NCBI GenBank assembly: GCA_964559835.1
Contig: CAZLJE010000008.1
Coordinates: 62,001 to 126,000, forward strand
DNA length: 64,000 bases
Direction of reading: 5' to 3'
Source of the DNA: DAISJI01 sp964559835
Lineage (GTDB): Bacteria; Acidobacteriota; Terriglobia; Terriglobales; Acidobacteriaceae
Numbering within the stretch: position 1 is the stretch's first letter; each line of letters starts with the position of its first letter. Below the pieces are notes generated by a model that had not been told where the DNA came from, searched no databases, and was given only the letters and a program-made list of their open reading frames with translations. The translations under genes and the position numbers were made by a program. Shown piece after piece: positions 16,216 through 24,062 of this stretch.

Positions 16216-17313
16216 CTACCAGATGCCTTTGTCGCTGCCGGTGAGCTTGTACGCGACGGCCGCCACCGAAGCGAGCGGCGGCAGCAGGGTCAGGCGGAAT
16301 GTCGCTGGGACGTCTCCACGCAGCGCGGTTTTGGTGACCTGCCGCGTGTATAAACGCGCGCCATACGGCATGATCGGCACGCGGATGAAACAGTTCTTGA
16401 CCGTCAGCACGTCGCCACTGAAGACCGCCGCCTGCGCGACTTCCGGCGCAAGCGCCGGCGACATCCCGCGGTAGCGCCGCACATAGTCGCATACCAGCTT
16501 CAGGTACGTCGCGACTCCGGGCCAGATCCCGCCCAGGTCGGCGCTCTTGCGAAGCTCCTCGAAATCGATGGCGTGCGAGTCCAGCAGCGCCGCGGTGTTC
16601 AGGATGTCCGACAAGCGGAAGTAGAAATGGCGGTACATGCGCTGCAGCGTCGCCACGATGACCCGTTCTTCCGGCGCGGGCACAGGAAAGGTGCATCCCT
16701 GAAAGGTGCGGAACATGCGCCGCGTGACGAACCGCTTCGCCATCGCCGTGTGCTCTCCGGTCTGGCCAAGCCGCTGGCAGTGGATCTCGATGGATTCGCG
16801 CAGACCCGGAATGGCGAAGTTCCACTTCTTCGCCAGGCGGTCGCCCCAGCTTCGCGGCTCGACGGTCGCGTCGAAGTTCTCCAGCATGACGCGCACTACC
16901 TCGCGCTCGTCGCCGGTGGAATACAGGTCGAGGTCGTTGCCGAGGTCTGGCCAGTGGTCGAGCGACTTGATCACCGTCGTCGGACAACCGTTGGAGTTCA
17001 GTTCACGGCAGACGCGGTCGAGCACCGGCAGCGCGCTGTCGATCCGCGAACGCTCTTTCGTGATCGACGCGAAGCACCAGCCGGCGACGTCATTATTGTC
17101 GGCCTGCAGCGCGTCCTGGTGCAGGACGGCCAGGGCGCGGACGACGACGTGATGAGAATCGGCGGTGGCGAGCAACTGGTCGCGCTGGGCCGCCGCGAGC
17201 CCACTCACGAATTCCAGCGGAGTCATCGAGCCAGCCTGCTGACCCAAGGTCAATTGCGAAAGATGATGGACGAAGTTCCGGTCGGTCGCGGACTGGGACA
17301 CCTGTGGCCTCAT
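16216..17313 (-). CDS. Putative nucleotidyltransferase-fold family protein
   Basis: 365 aa. The segment TTVIKSLDHWPDLGNDLDLYS has the spaced acidic residues (DLGNDLDL) of the NTP_transf_5 family of uncharacterised nucleotidyltransferases. The rest is mixed helix with conserved-looking FHFRLSDILNTAAL-type wording (FYFRLSDILNTAALLDS). The C-terminus (LLPPLASVAAVAYKLTG) is hydrophobic. Substrate unknown; family members are often near polysaccharide genes, which fits the PEP-CTERM neighbour. Start ATG 17313 taken; MTPLEF at 17226 is an alternative. Confidence 0.5.
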   Translation of the reverse strand: MRPQVSQSATDRNFVHHLSQLTLGQQAGSMTPLEFVSGLAAAQRDQLLATADSHHVVVRALAVLHQDALQADNNDVAGWCFASITKERSRIDSALPVLDRVCRELNSNGCPTTVIKSLDHWPDLGNDLDLYSTGDEREVVRVMLENFDATVEPRSWGDRLAKKWNFAIPGLRESIEIHCQRLGQTGEHTAMAKRFVTRRMFRTFQGCTFPVPAPEERVIVATLQRMYRHFYFRLSDILNTAALLDSHAIDFEELRKSADLGGIWPGVATYLKLVCDYVRRYRGMSPALAPEVAQAAVFSGDVLTVKNCFIRVPIMPYGARLYTRQVTKTALRGDVPATFRLTLLPPLASVAAVAYKLTGSDKGIW

Positions 17314-17420
17314 ATCAACGTTTACAGGCCGTTGGATGTGAGCTGCCGCCCTGCAGTTGTCAGTCGCCAGTCGCTAGACCTGTCATCCCGAGCGAAGTCG
17401 ATGGGCCTTTTTGTTTTCTT

Positions 17421-17512
17421 CGTATTCCGTATTCCGTGTCCCGTATTCAGCACCGCAATACGTCGAATTAGGGAACGAACTTGGGTATACGGAATACGAG
17501 ATACGGAATACG
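17421..17512. repeat. 7-nt-period word array (CGTATTC type), inverted pair
   Basis: Left arm 17421-17449: CGTATTC, CGTATTC, CGTGTCC, CGTATTC. Right arm 17485-17512, read on the other strand: CGTATTC, CGTATCT, CGTATTC, CGTATAC. The arms form a long imperfect hairpin between an SDR gene and the NTP-transferase-like gene. Confidence 0.8.
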
Positions 17513-17542
17513 TTTTGTGATTGTGCCTCGCCCCGTGCCTCG

Positions 17543-18250
17543 CTACACCACCACCGCCTGCCCATGTACCAACTTCGCGTCCTCGCTGCACAGGAACAGG
17601 ATCACCTTTGCGATCTCCTCCGGCTTCGGCCACGACGTGAAATCCGCCTTCGGCATTGCTCTCCGGTTGGCTTCCGTGTCGATGATCGTCGGCAACAGCG
17701 AGTTCGCGCGCACGCCCGTGCCTTTCAGATCGGCGGCGAGGGAATCGATCATCGCCACCGCTGCTGCCTTGGACGCCGCGTACGCGCTCGCACCCGCCGC
17801 ATGATCGACCGCCGCCTTTGACGCGATGTTGACGAACGCTCCGTGCCCTTGCCGCAGCATTACCGGCACCACGGCCCGCGCGATGGAGAATCCGGAACGC
17901 ACGTTTAGCACCAACTGCATCTCGAACGTCCTGGGGTCCGTCTCCCACAACTTCAGGCCGCCGGCATAGGCGCCGACACTGTTCACAACGGCATCGAGAT
18001 GTCCGTGTTCGGCGGCCAGTTCCTGGACGAACGCTTCCATCGCCGCGATGTCGGTGACGTCCACCCGCCGGCCTTGCAGCGCCGACACCTTCGTGTGGGC
18101 CAGCCGCTTCAAATCGTCGAGCTCGCGGTCGTCGCGGTAGGTGACGACGATCTTTGCGCCCTCATCGAGGAACGCCAGGCTCACCGCCCGTCCCAGCGCA
18201 CCCGTCCCGCCGGTGATCAAGGCGACTTTGTTTTCGAAGCGTGCGTTCAT
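17543..18250 (-). CDS. Short-chain dehydrogenase/reductase
   Basis: 235 aa, classical SDR. Cofactor-binding GGTGALG near residue 15, NSVGAYAGG in place of NNAG, catalytic Ser in NIASKAAVD and the YAASK active-site pair. The dinucleotide site is followed by VTYRDD, compatible with NADP or NAD. Substrate cannot be told. Reverse-strand; the DUF302 gene lies 23 nt upstream, so the two may be cotranscribed. Confidence 0.88.
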   Translation of the reverse strand: MNARFENKVALITGGTGALGRAVSLAFLDEGAKIVVTYRDDRELDDLKRLAHTKVSALQGRRVDVTDIAAMEAFVQELAAEHGHLDAVVNSVGAYAGGLKLWETDPRTFEMQLVLNVRSGFSIARAVVPVMLRQGHGAFVNIASKAAVDHAAGASAYAASKAAAVAMIDSLAADLKGTGVRANSLLPTIIDTEANRRAMPKADFTSWPKPEEIAKVILFLCSEDAKLVHGQAVVV

Positions 18251-18273
18251 AGGTTGTTTTCCTAAACTAACTC

Positions 18274-18696
18274 CTAACTACCAGCTACTGTTTTCGCCAG
18301 CACGTCGACGCCGGCAATATGCTGCGCCAGTTCCGGCGGCAGGTGGTGACGCTCCTGTAAGTAGGCGGTGCTGTTGTACGTGACCCACGTTTTGCCCTGC
18401 GCATCTTCCCAGACCAGGATCTTCAGCGGAAGGTCGATGGCGCTCCTGGGCGACGCGAGCATCAGCGGCGTGCCGGCCTTTGGGCTGCCAAAGATCAGAA
18501 GCTTCGTCGGCGGCATTTTCATCCCGACCTTTTCCGCTTCTCCGCTATGGTCGATCAGCGCAAAGAGGGTGATGCCCTTGGCTCGCAGGGCCGCCTTCAG
18601 CTTCTCCACCGTCTGCTCTACCGAGTCATTACTAGGCAGGTCGATCATTCCCGAATTCGTTGGCGACGTCACGGCTGCCTCCTCGTTGCGCTCCAT
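18274..18696 (-). CDS. DUF302 family protein
   Basis: 140 aa. SVEQTVEKLKAALRAKGITLFALIDHSGEAEKVGMKMPPTKLLIFGSPKAGTPL is the DUF302 core (residues about 25-85), followed by LPLKILVWEDAQGKTWVTYN. The family is widespread and its biochemical role is unknown; a heme or phenolic-compound link has been suggested for some members. The last codons and the stop overlap a short 7-nt-period array (18261-18290: CTAACTC, CTAACTA, CCAGCTA). No signal peptide. Confidence 0.85.
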   Translation of the reverse strand: MERNEEAAVTSPTNSGMIDLPSNDSVEQTVEKLKAALRAKGITLFALIDHSGEAEKVGMKMPPTKLLIFGSPKAGTPLMLASPRSAIDLPLKILVWEDAQGKTWVTYNSTAYLQERHHLPPELAQHIAGVDVLAKTVAGS

Positions 18697-18778
18697 GGTA
18701 GCGCCATGGGCGGCCTCATAGCATCGTTATCGGCGGGCGGAAACAGCGCCTACCTTTATAATCGCGCTTCGGGAAACC

Positions 18779-20332
18779 ATGCCCTACGACGACATTCGCG
18801 AATGGATCAAGGCCCTCGACCGCGCCGGCGAGTTAAAGCGCGTCACGGTTGAGGTCGATCCTGTCCTTGAGATCACCGAGATCGCTGACCGCGTGATGAA
18901 GAAGACCGGTCCGGCACTGCTGTTCGAAAACGTCAAAGGCCATCGCGGGTCGAAGGTGTTGATCAACCAGTTCGGCTCGGAGCGGCGGATGAACCTGGCG
19001 CTGGGGGTGGAGTCGCTCGACGAGATTGCCGACCGCCTGCGCATGTTCATGGACGTGAAGTCGCCGCAGGGGCTGCTCGAGAAGATCAAGATGCTGCCGA
19101 TGCTGGCGGACCTCGGGCGGTTCTTCCCCAAAACCGTGAACACCGGGCCGTGCAAGGAAGTGATCCAGCACGATGGATTCTCGCTGCTCGAGTTGCCGGT
19201 GTTGCAATGCTGGCCGCAGGATGCGGGACGCTTCATCACGCTGCCGCTGGTGATCACGAAAGACCCGCGCAACGGCAAGCGCAACGTCGGGATGTACCGC
19301 ATGCAGGTGTACGACACGACCTCGACGGGCATGCACTGGCAGAGGCACAAGATCGGGGCGGAGCACTATCGCAATGCGATGAGGCAGTCGGCTTCGCCCA
19401 CCCTAGCAAACCCGGCTACGCTGGGGCACCCAAGTGCAGTCGACATAATGGCTCGAACCGGCGGGGGAGCGCGCGAGGCGGAGAGTGCGCCGAAAGGGAA
19501 GCTGGAAGTGGCGGTCGCGATCGGAACGGATCCCATCAGCACGTTTTGCGCGATCGTGCCGGCGCCGCCGGACATCGACGAGTTCATGATCGCGGGCTTC
19601 CTGCGGCAGAAGCCGGTCGAACTGGTGAAGTGCGAGACCGTGGACCTGGAAGTGCCCGCGAATTCCGAGATCGTGCTCGAGGGCTACGTCCACTTGGACG
19701 AACTGCGCACCGAAGGTCCGTTCGGCGACCATACCGGGTTCTATTCGCTCGACGATCTCTATCCCGTCTTCCACGTCACGTGCGTCACGCATCGCAAGGA
19801 CCCGATCTATTCGACGACGATCGTGGGCAAGCCGCCGATGGAAGACGCGTGGATGGGCAAGGCGGTCGAGCGCATCTTCCTGCCGTTGATGAAAATGACG
19901 ATCCCGGAATTGGTGGACGTCAACCTGCCGGTGGAGGGCGTGTTCCATAACCTGATGATCGTGTCGATCCGGAAGTCGTATCCGGGGCAGGCGCGCAAGG
20001 TGATGAACGCCATCTGGTCGCTCGGACAGGCGATGTTCACCAAGTGCATCGTGGTCGTCGATGAAGATTGCGATGTGCAAGACATCCGCGAGGTCGTGCT
20101 GCGGGCGTTCAACAACATCGATCCGGAGCGCGACATCCAGTTCACGCTCGGGCCCGTCGATTCGCTGGATCACGCGTCGCGCCTGCCGGACTTCGGTTCC
20201 AAGATGGGCGTGGATGCCACCCGCAAGTGGCCGAGCGAAGGCTTCACCCGTCCATGGCCCGACGAGATCACGATGAGTCAAGAAGTGAAGGAGCGGGTGG
20301 ACAGGATGTGGAAAAGTTTGGGGATTGACTGA
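18779..20332 (+). CDS. ubiD: UbiD-family prenylated-FMN decarboxylase with an in-frame repeat insertion
   Basis: 517 aa. UbiD hallmarks are clear: N-terminal YDDIREWIKALDRAGELKRV, the GMHWQRHKIGAEHYRNA region, EIVLEGYVHLDE, TEGPFGDHTGFYS and TTIVGKPPMEDAWMGKAVER. The enzyme decarboxylates aromatic or unsaturated acids with prFMN (made by UbiX); ubiquinone or menaquinone side reactions or aromatic metabolism are both possible. Between HYRNAM and KLEVAVAIGTDP, where homologues have a short loop, there are about 35 extra residues (MRQSASPTLANPATLGHPSA onward) encoded by a palindromic repeat. This explains the length above the usual 480-490 aa. Confidence 0.92.
   Translation: MPYDDIREWIKALDRAGELKRVTVEVDPVLEITEIADRVMKKTGPALLFENVKGHRGSKVLINQFGSERRMNLALGVESLDEIADRLRMFMDVKSPQGLLEKIKMLPMLADLGRFFPKTVNTGPCKEVIQHDGFSLLELPVLQCWPQDAGRFITLPLVITKDPRNGKRNVGMYRMQVYDTTSTGMHWQRHKIGAEHYRNAMRQSASPTLANPATLGHPSAVDIMARTGGGAREAESAPKGKLEVAVAIGTDPISTFCAIVPAPPDIDEFMIAGFLRQKPVELVKCETVDLEVPANSEIVLEGYVHLDELRTEGPFGDHTGFYSLDDLYPVFHVTCVTHRKDPIYSTTIVGKPPMEDAWMGKAVERIFLPLMKMTIPELVDVNLPVEGVFHNLMIVSIRKSYPGQARKVMNAIWSLGQAMFTKCIVVVDEDCDVQDIREVVLRAFNNIDPERDIQFTLGPVDSLDHASRLPDFGSKMGVDATRKWPSEGFTRPWPDEITMSQEVKERVDRMWKSLGID
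19397..19418. repeat. Coding palindromic repeat inside ubiD
   Basis: 22 bp (CCCACCCTAGCAAACCCG plus GCTA) identical to 42961-42982 on the other strand, where it lies inside the zinc-ribbon/Sel1 gene. Both copies encode P-T-L-A-N-P-A in the same frame. The element continues into CTGGGGCACCC, partly complementary to its start. Confidence 0.85.
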
Positions 20333-20506
20333 CCATCATCACAGGGTTGTGTGACAAGGCGGTTCGTTCACATGAAATTCTTTGCAGCGCGCAAGTTGGT
20401 CGTTGTAGTAAACCCCTTGTTTTCTGTTGTGTTCGATGGCAGCAGAATTGCACTGAAGACGACAATGTGTGGGGTGGCAATCGAGCCACTCGCTCAAGGA
20501 GACATC

Positions 20507-20671
20507 GTGAGCAAGCTACTAAAGTTGTCGTTGTTGTGTGTGGCTGCGTTAGCTTGTACCGCAGTCCCAGCGTTCGCGGGGCGGAGCATCACGGTTCCGG
20601 AGCCGGCCTCGATACTGTTACTGGCGTCCGGGATCGGAAGCGTGGTAGTACTGCGCCGGGTCCGCAAGTAA
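20507..20671 (+). CDS. Minimal PEP-CTERM protein (54 aa)
   Basis: From GTG 20507 behind a CAAGGAG site. The protein is a signal peptide (MSKLLKLSLLCVAALACTAVPAFA), five residues, then a PEP-CTERM tail (VPEPASILLLASGIGSVVVL RRVRK). Essentially no mature domain remains. ATG 20465 or 20374 would give longer forms without a Shine-Dalgarno site. It may be a decayed gene or a genuine mini-substrate of exosortase. Confidence 0.65.
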   Translation: MSKLLKLSLLCVAALACTAVPAFAGRSITVPEPASILLLASGIGSVVVLRRVRK

Positions 20672-20703
20672 GAACGCAGTAAAGGGTACCCACTGGTTTT
20701 CAG

Positions 20704-21522
20704 ATGTTGACCGACAAACTACTGTGGTACGTGTTTGTCATTGCCTTCGTGGCCACGGCTTCGGCGGAAACGTTCCTGCCCTTTCGGTCGTTGCGGAGTT
20801 CGACCGCGCGACGATGGATCAGCAACACGGTCCTGCTGGCATTTTCCTCCGTAGCTGTGGCTTCAGTTTTTCGTCTTAGCGCAGTCCTGTTCGCCGCCCG
20901 TGTAGCCCGGCATGGCGTTCTCAGCTACATTCCCATACCGCTCGTTATCCGAGTTATCGTTGGGGTCGTAGTTCTCGATCTTGTTACCTACACGTCCCAC
21001 AGGCTTTTCCATAAGTTCGCGGTTCTCTGGAACATCCACCAAGTCCATCATTGCGAGACCGATCTGGACCTGACGACTGGGCTGCGCTTCCATCCACTCG
21101 AGTCTTTGATCGTCCAGGGACTAACCTTTTTCACGATCGCGGTGCTCGGTGTGCCTCCGCCGGCCGTCGCGCTGTACGTACTCGCCGTCGTCGTACAGGA
21201 TTTCTTCCAGCACGCCAATCTTCGTCTTGGCGACAAAGTCGATTCTGTTCTCCGTCGAGTCGTAATCACTCCCGCGGTGCATCGCGTGCATCATTCGATG
21301 GACATCGCACATCAGAATGCGAATTTCGGGACGATCTTCATCTGGTGGGACAGGCTGTTTGGGACCTACATGCTGGCGGAGACCGGTCCATTGGGCCTTT
21401 CCGAATTCCCAAATGGTAGCGAGCTGAACCCGTTGGCGTTGCTGGTTATGCCCGTGCGTCGGAAAGTCGAAGCGCCGAAGATGAGCGCGGCCGCAGTGGG
21501 AACAAGCGATTCGACGGGATGA
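20704..21522 (+). CDS. Sterol desaturase / fatty acid hydroxylase family membrane enzyme
   Basis: 272 aa. Four or so membrane segments and the histidine boxes of the di-iron superfamily: SHRLFH, HQVHHCE, and HRVHHSMDIAHQNANFG, plus FHPLES. The fold inserts O2-derived oxygen into lipid chains; the lipid substrate is not determined. Length is usual for the family. It follows the mini PEP-CTERM gene by 32 nt. Confidence 0.9.
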   Translation: MLTDKLLWYVFVIAFVATASAETFLPFRSLRSSTARRWISNTVLLAFSSVAVASVFRLSAVLFAARVARHGVLSYIPIPLVIRVIVGVVVLDLVTYTSHRLFHKFAVLWNIHQVHHCETDLDLTTGLRFHPLESLIVQGLTFFTIAVLGVPPPAVALYVLAVVVQDFFQHANLRLGDKVDSVLRRVVITPAVHRVHHSMDIAHQNANFGTIFIWWDRLFGTYMLAETGPLGLSEFPNGSELNPLALLVMPVRRKVEAPKMSAAAVGTSDSTG

Positions 21523-21523
21523 A

Positions 21524-21898
21524 TCAGTTCACGGCGTAGCACGTTAGCGAGTCGCCGCTCTTCTTACAGTTCCAGTGCCAGCCGTCCATCGCTTCGGAGT
21601 GGAGAGCCTGGAAGCGGTCCTCGCGTTGCGTGCGGCCCCAGAAGGTGACTTTGGTCAGCGGGGCGTCGTCGGACATCTGGATCTCATCCACGCAGCCCAG
21701 GAAATAAATGGTGCCGTCGGCGCGCGGTAAGGCCGAGCACTTGCGGAGTTCGTCTTTCGGCCAGTCGCCGCCGGTGTACACGCGGGTTTCTTCGCTGTGC
21801 GGCCAGTTGCCGGAGCGGTCGCAGGCGCGCTGGCCGGCGACAAGCGTCGCGAGCAATAGCGCGGCCGCTGTACCACCGGCAATGGCGATCCGGTTCAT
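21524..21898 (-). CDS. Secreted or membrane-anchored hypothetical protein
   Basis: 124 aa. An N-terminal hydrophobic segment (IAIAGGTAAALLLATLVAGQRACD) resembles a signal peptide or anchor. The mature part has about five Cys and many Trp/Tyr residues (GNWPHSEETRVYTGGDWP, GWHWNCKKSGDSLTCYAVN). No family recognised. Convergent with the hydroxylase gene, 1 nt apart at the stops. Confidence 0.6.
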   Translation of the reverse strand: MNRIAIAGGTAAALLLATLVAGQRACDRSGNWPHSEETRVYTGGDWPKDELRKCSALPRADGTIYFLGCVDEIQMSDDAPLTKVTFWGRTQREDRFQALHSEAMDGWHWNCKKSGDSLTCYAVN

Positions 21899-22087
21899 GC
21901 CGCGTATAACATAGCCGATTTATGCAAGTCCCAGGCAGGTTCCAGGAGTCCATGTACGCCAGGACGCACCTGGAACGTAAACCCCAACGCCAATCTGTGT
22001 CTTTAGGATACGCAAACAACCATTCGGCAGGAGCTTACCTCTAAGCCGCGCAGGTTGGTTCCAATCGCAGGCGAAAGGAAGACGTAG

Positions 22088-22501
22088 ATGCGAACACGCA
22101 CGGCCTGGCTTTGCGGGCTTGTGGTGATCCTGGCGGGCGCAATGGCGCTCAACGCGAAACGATCGATGACGGCCAGCCTGAATGTGGCGCCTAATCCGGC
22201 GCATGCGGGCGAGGCGCTGGAACTCACGTCGTCGCTGACGAACAACACGAACGGCATTCAAACCGTCACTGTGTTGCTACAGATGCGCGGCCCTTGTGGG
22301 ATGGCGGCGAGCAAAGCTTATAAGGTCCTGCTCGACGCGCATGGGTCCGACACATCAAAGGCGGCGTTCCAGGCGCCAGCGTGTCTCGGCGCGTACGAAG
22401 CTACTCTGAGCGTCTCGGATGACCGCGATGGAGTGCTTGTCGGGACGACCATCAAGAACTTTGAAGTGATCGGGAAGAACAGCGGCGCCGACGCAAACTA
22501 G
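22088..22501 (+). CDS. Secreted hypothetical protein (Ig-like fold suspected)
   Basis: 137 aa with an N-terminal signal segment (TAWLCGLVVILAGAMALNA). The mature part SLNVAPNPAHAGEALELTSSLTNNTNGIQTV then VLLQMRGPCG reads like a beta-sandwich domain of the CARDB/Ig type. One Cys pair is possible. A Shine-Dalgarno-like GAAAGGAAGA precedes the ATG. A strong hairpin follows the stop. Confidence 0.6.
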   Translation: MRTRTAWLCGLVVILAGAMALNAKRSMTASLNVAPNPAHAGEALELTSSLTNNTNGIQTVTVLLQMRGPCGMAASKAYKVLLDAHGSDTSKAAFQAPACLGAYEATLSVSDDRDGVLVGTTIKNFEVIGKNSGADAN

Positions 22502-22511
22502 AGAAAAGCGT

Positions 22512-22548
22512 CTCGCCTGCAACCTCAACGAGCAAGGTTGCAGGCGAG
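22512..22548. terminator. Hairpin between convergent genes (terminator or REP-like)
   Basis: CTCGCCTGCAACCT and AGGTTGCAGGCGAG form a perfect 14-bp stem with a 9-nt loop. There is no clear U tract. The GTCTCGCCTGCA word recurs at 61317 and, altered, at 23915, so it doubles as a dispersed palindrome (family D). Confidence 0.7.
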
Positions 22549-22571
22549 AGTCTGCGCTAGTAGACAAAAAC

Positions 22572-23321
22572 TTACTGGCGCGGCGGATATGGATTCGAGT
22601 AACCGTTGTTCGGCTGCGACGATGGATACAGTTGAACCGGTTGGTCCAGCCGGAAGTTCAGCACGGTCTCAGCCGGCACTTTGACTTCCTTGCCGCGCGT
22701 CAAGACCTGCGCGCCACCGCCAGCCGCGCCACCCAGCAGGGCGCCCAATACTGCGCCCTTGCCGCCGCCTGCGACTGCGCCGATCACGGTTCCCAGCACC
22801 GCGCCGCCACCGACGTACTCGGCGGTGCGTTTGTTCTTGCCGATCCCGCGGTCGCCCGACGCCGTCTGCGTGTTGGTCTGAAGCATGTAGTCGCGCCCGT
22901 TAATGTTCACGGACTGGAGCGCCAGCGCGACCTGGTTGTTGCCCACGCCTGCCGTTCCACTGTTCACGTTCGCGACCGTCAGGCGCGCCGGTGAACCTTT
23001 CGGAATGATCACGCGTCCGTTCTGATCCACGACGTCCTGCGCGATCTCCGCCTGGTAGGTCTGGCCCACACTCTGCGAATCAGCTTGGATACTTTCGTCC
23101 GTCCGGATCTGGAGCGACATTCCCGCGGGAATCATGCCGTTCTGCATGTCGGCGGTCTGCGGATACTGACTTTGCGGATACTGCTGATTGGGATACTGCT
23201 GCTGCGGATATTGCTGCTGCTGCGGATACTGCTGGCTTTGATCCTGGGGATATTGCTGCTGCGCCATCGCGCCGGTCACTACGAACGCGAGGATCGCCAC
23301 CAATGCCAATAGGTACTTCAT
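22572..23321 (-). CDS. Secreted Gln/Tyr/Pro-repeat protein with glycine-zipper segment
   Basis: 249 aa from ATG 23321 behind GGTGGAG. Signal peptide MKYLLALVAILAFVVTGAMA, then about ten QYPQ/QQYP repeats, a beta-rich domain with SLQIRTDESIQAD and RVIIPKGSPARLTVANV, and a glycine-zipper stretch GGGAVLGTVIGAVAGGGKGA VLGALLGGAAGGG near residues 165-205. Glycine zippers occur in outer-membrane-associated proteins. Function unknown; cell-envelope location inferred. Confidence 0.75.
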   Translation of the reverse strand: MKYLLALVAILAFVVTGAMAQQQYPQDQSQQYPQQQQYPQQQYPNQQYPQSQYPQTADMQNGMIPAGMSLQIRTDESIQADSQSVGQTYQAEIAQDVVDQNGRVIIPKGSPARLTVANVNSGTAGVGNNQVALALQSVNINGRDYMLQTNTQTASGDRGIGKNKRTAEYVGGGAVLGTVIGAVAGGGKGAVLGALLGGAAGGGAQVLTRGKEVKVPAETVLNFRLDQPVQLYPSSQPNNGYSNPYPPRQ

Positions 23322-23390
23322 ACTCCACCTCACACCTTGGTTGTCTACAGCATTGGACGGGAGCGCGCCGCAGGAGGTGGCCTCGTCTAA

Positions 23391-23459
23391 GGTGTACTAG
23401 CCAGGCTTGCCTGGCGTAACGCATCGTCTGTGTCGCCAGGCAAGCCTGGCTAGTACACC
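23391..23459. repeat. Inverted pair of family A REPs (BIME-like)
   Basis: Two copies of the GCCAGGC-AA-GCCTGGC element face each other (23391-23416 reverse, 23429-23459 forward) across 12 nt. It lies 20 kb from the RAYT gene and can fold into one long hairpin. It fills the gap between divergent secreted-protein genes. Confidence 0.9.
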
Positions 23460-23534
23460 TTTCCCCGACATTCGGGACAAACCCAGAGTAGTAACTATCT
23501 TCTAACTAGCAGCGCCCCCGTCCCGGAGAACAAG

Positions 23535-23906
23535 ATGCGGACCCTGCTGGTACTCATAACCCTGCTGATCACAGGCGCGATGGCGTCGGCGCAGAACAAC
23601 AATCAGAGCACGACCGACCCGATGCAACAGCCCACCCAGCCCAGTACGCACGTCCGCGGCTGCCTCACTGCGGGCGGGGACGAGTTCAAGCTCACCACGG
23701 ACATCGGCGCACGGGTACTCGATCTGAATGTCGACAAACAGGCAGCCACGCCGTTCATCGCGCACGAGGTCGAATTGCAGGGCGTTGCCACTCCCGACGG
23801 CAATTTCCGCGTGGAGCGGATCTTCGACATCGCCGACCACTGCGGCCACGCGGGCCAGACGCCGGTGACTGACATGAGCACCATCACTCCGAAGCCGCGA
23901 CCGTAG
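23535..23906 (+). CDS. Small secreted protein (DUF5818-like)
   Basis: 123 aa. Signal peptide MRTLLVLITLLITGAMASAQ, a Gln/Thr-rich linker, then VRGCLTAGGDEFKLTTDIGARVLDL with HEVELQGVATPDGNFRVERI, a small OB-like pattern seen in many acidobacterial secreted proteins (compared from memory with DUF5818, not verified). Two more Cys-free and one Cys-containing segments follow. Role unknown. Confidence 0.6.
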   Translation: MRTLLVLITLLITGAMASAQNNNQSTTDPMQQPTQPSTHVRGCLTAGGDEFKLTTDIGARVLDLNVDKQAATPFIAHEVELQGVATPDGNFRVERIFDIADHCGHAGQTPVTDMSTITPKPRP

Positions 23907-23914
23907 CGGGGCCG

Positions 23915-23960
23915 TCTCGCCTACCACGCCTCCCCAGCTAGCACGGTGGCAGGCGAGATG
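23915..23960. repeat. Imperfect hairpin, family D-like
   Basis: GTCTCGCCTACCACG and CGGTGGCAGGCGAGAT form an imperfect stem after the stop of the small secreted protein. It shares GTCTCGCCT and AGGCGAGA with the palindrome at 22512. It may act as terminator. Confidence 0.6.
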
Positions 23961-24062
23961 CCTGCGTCACTCGCGGGTGTAGTCGTCCCTGTCCGATGGC
24001 TGTTTTCGGGTCGTACGATGTACACTGCTGTGCTTTCCGTTTGAGAAGCAAGGAGCGTACCG

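Noticed and set aside
15538..16244. Forward ORFs across the 15819-16215 gap
   Set aside because: No ribosome-binding site or motif, and they overlap the PEP-CTERM gene; composition is that of a shadow frame.
22681..23312. Forward-strand ORFs across the Gln/Tyr-rich protein gene
   Set aside because: They are antisense shadows of a gene with a clear signal peptide, Shine-Dalgarno site and repeats on the reverse strand.
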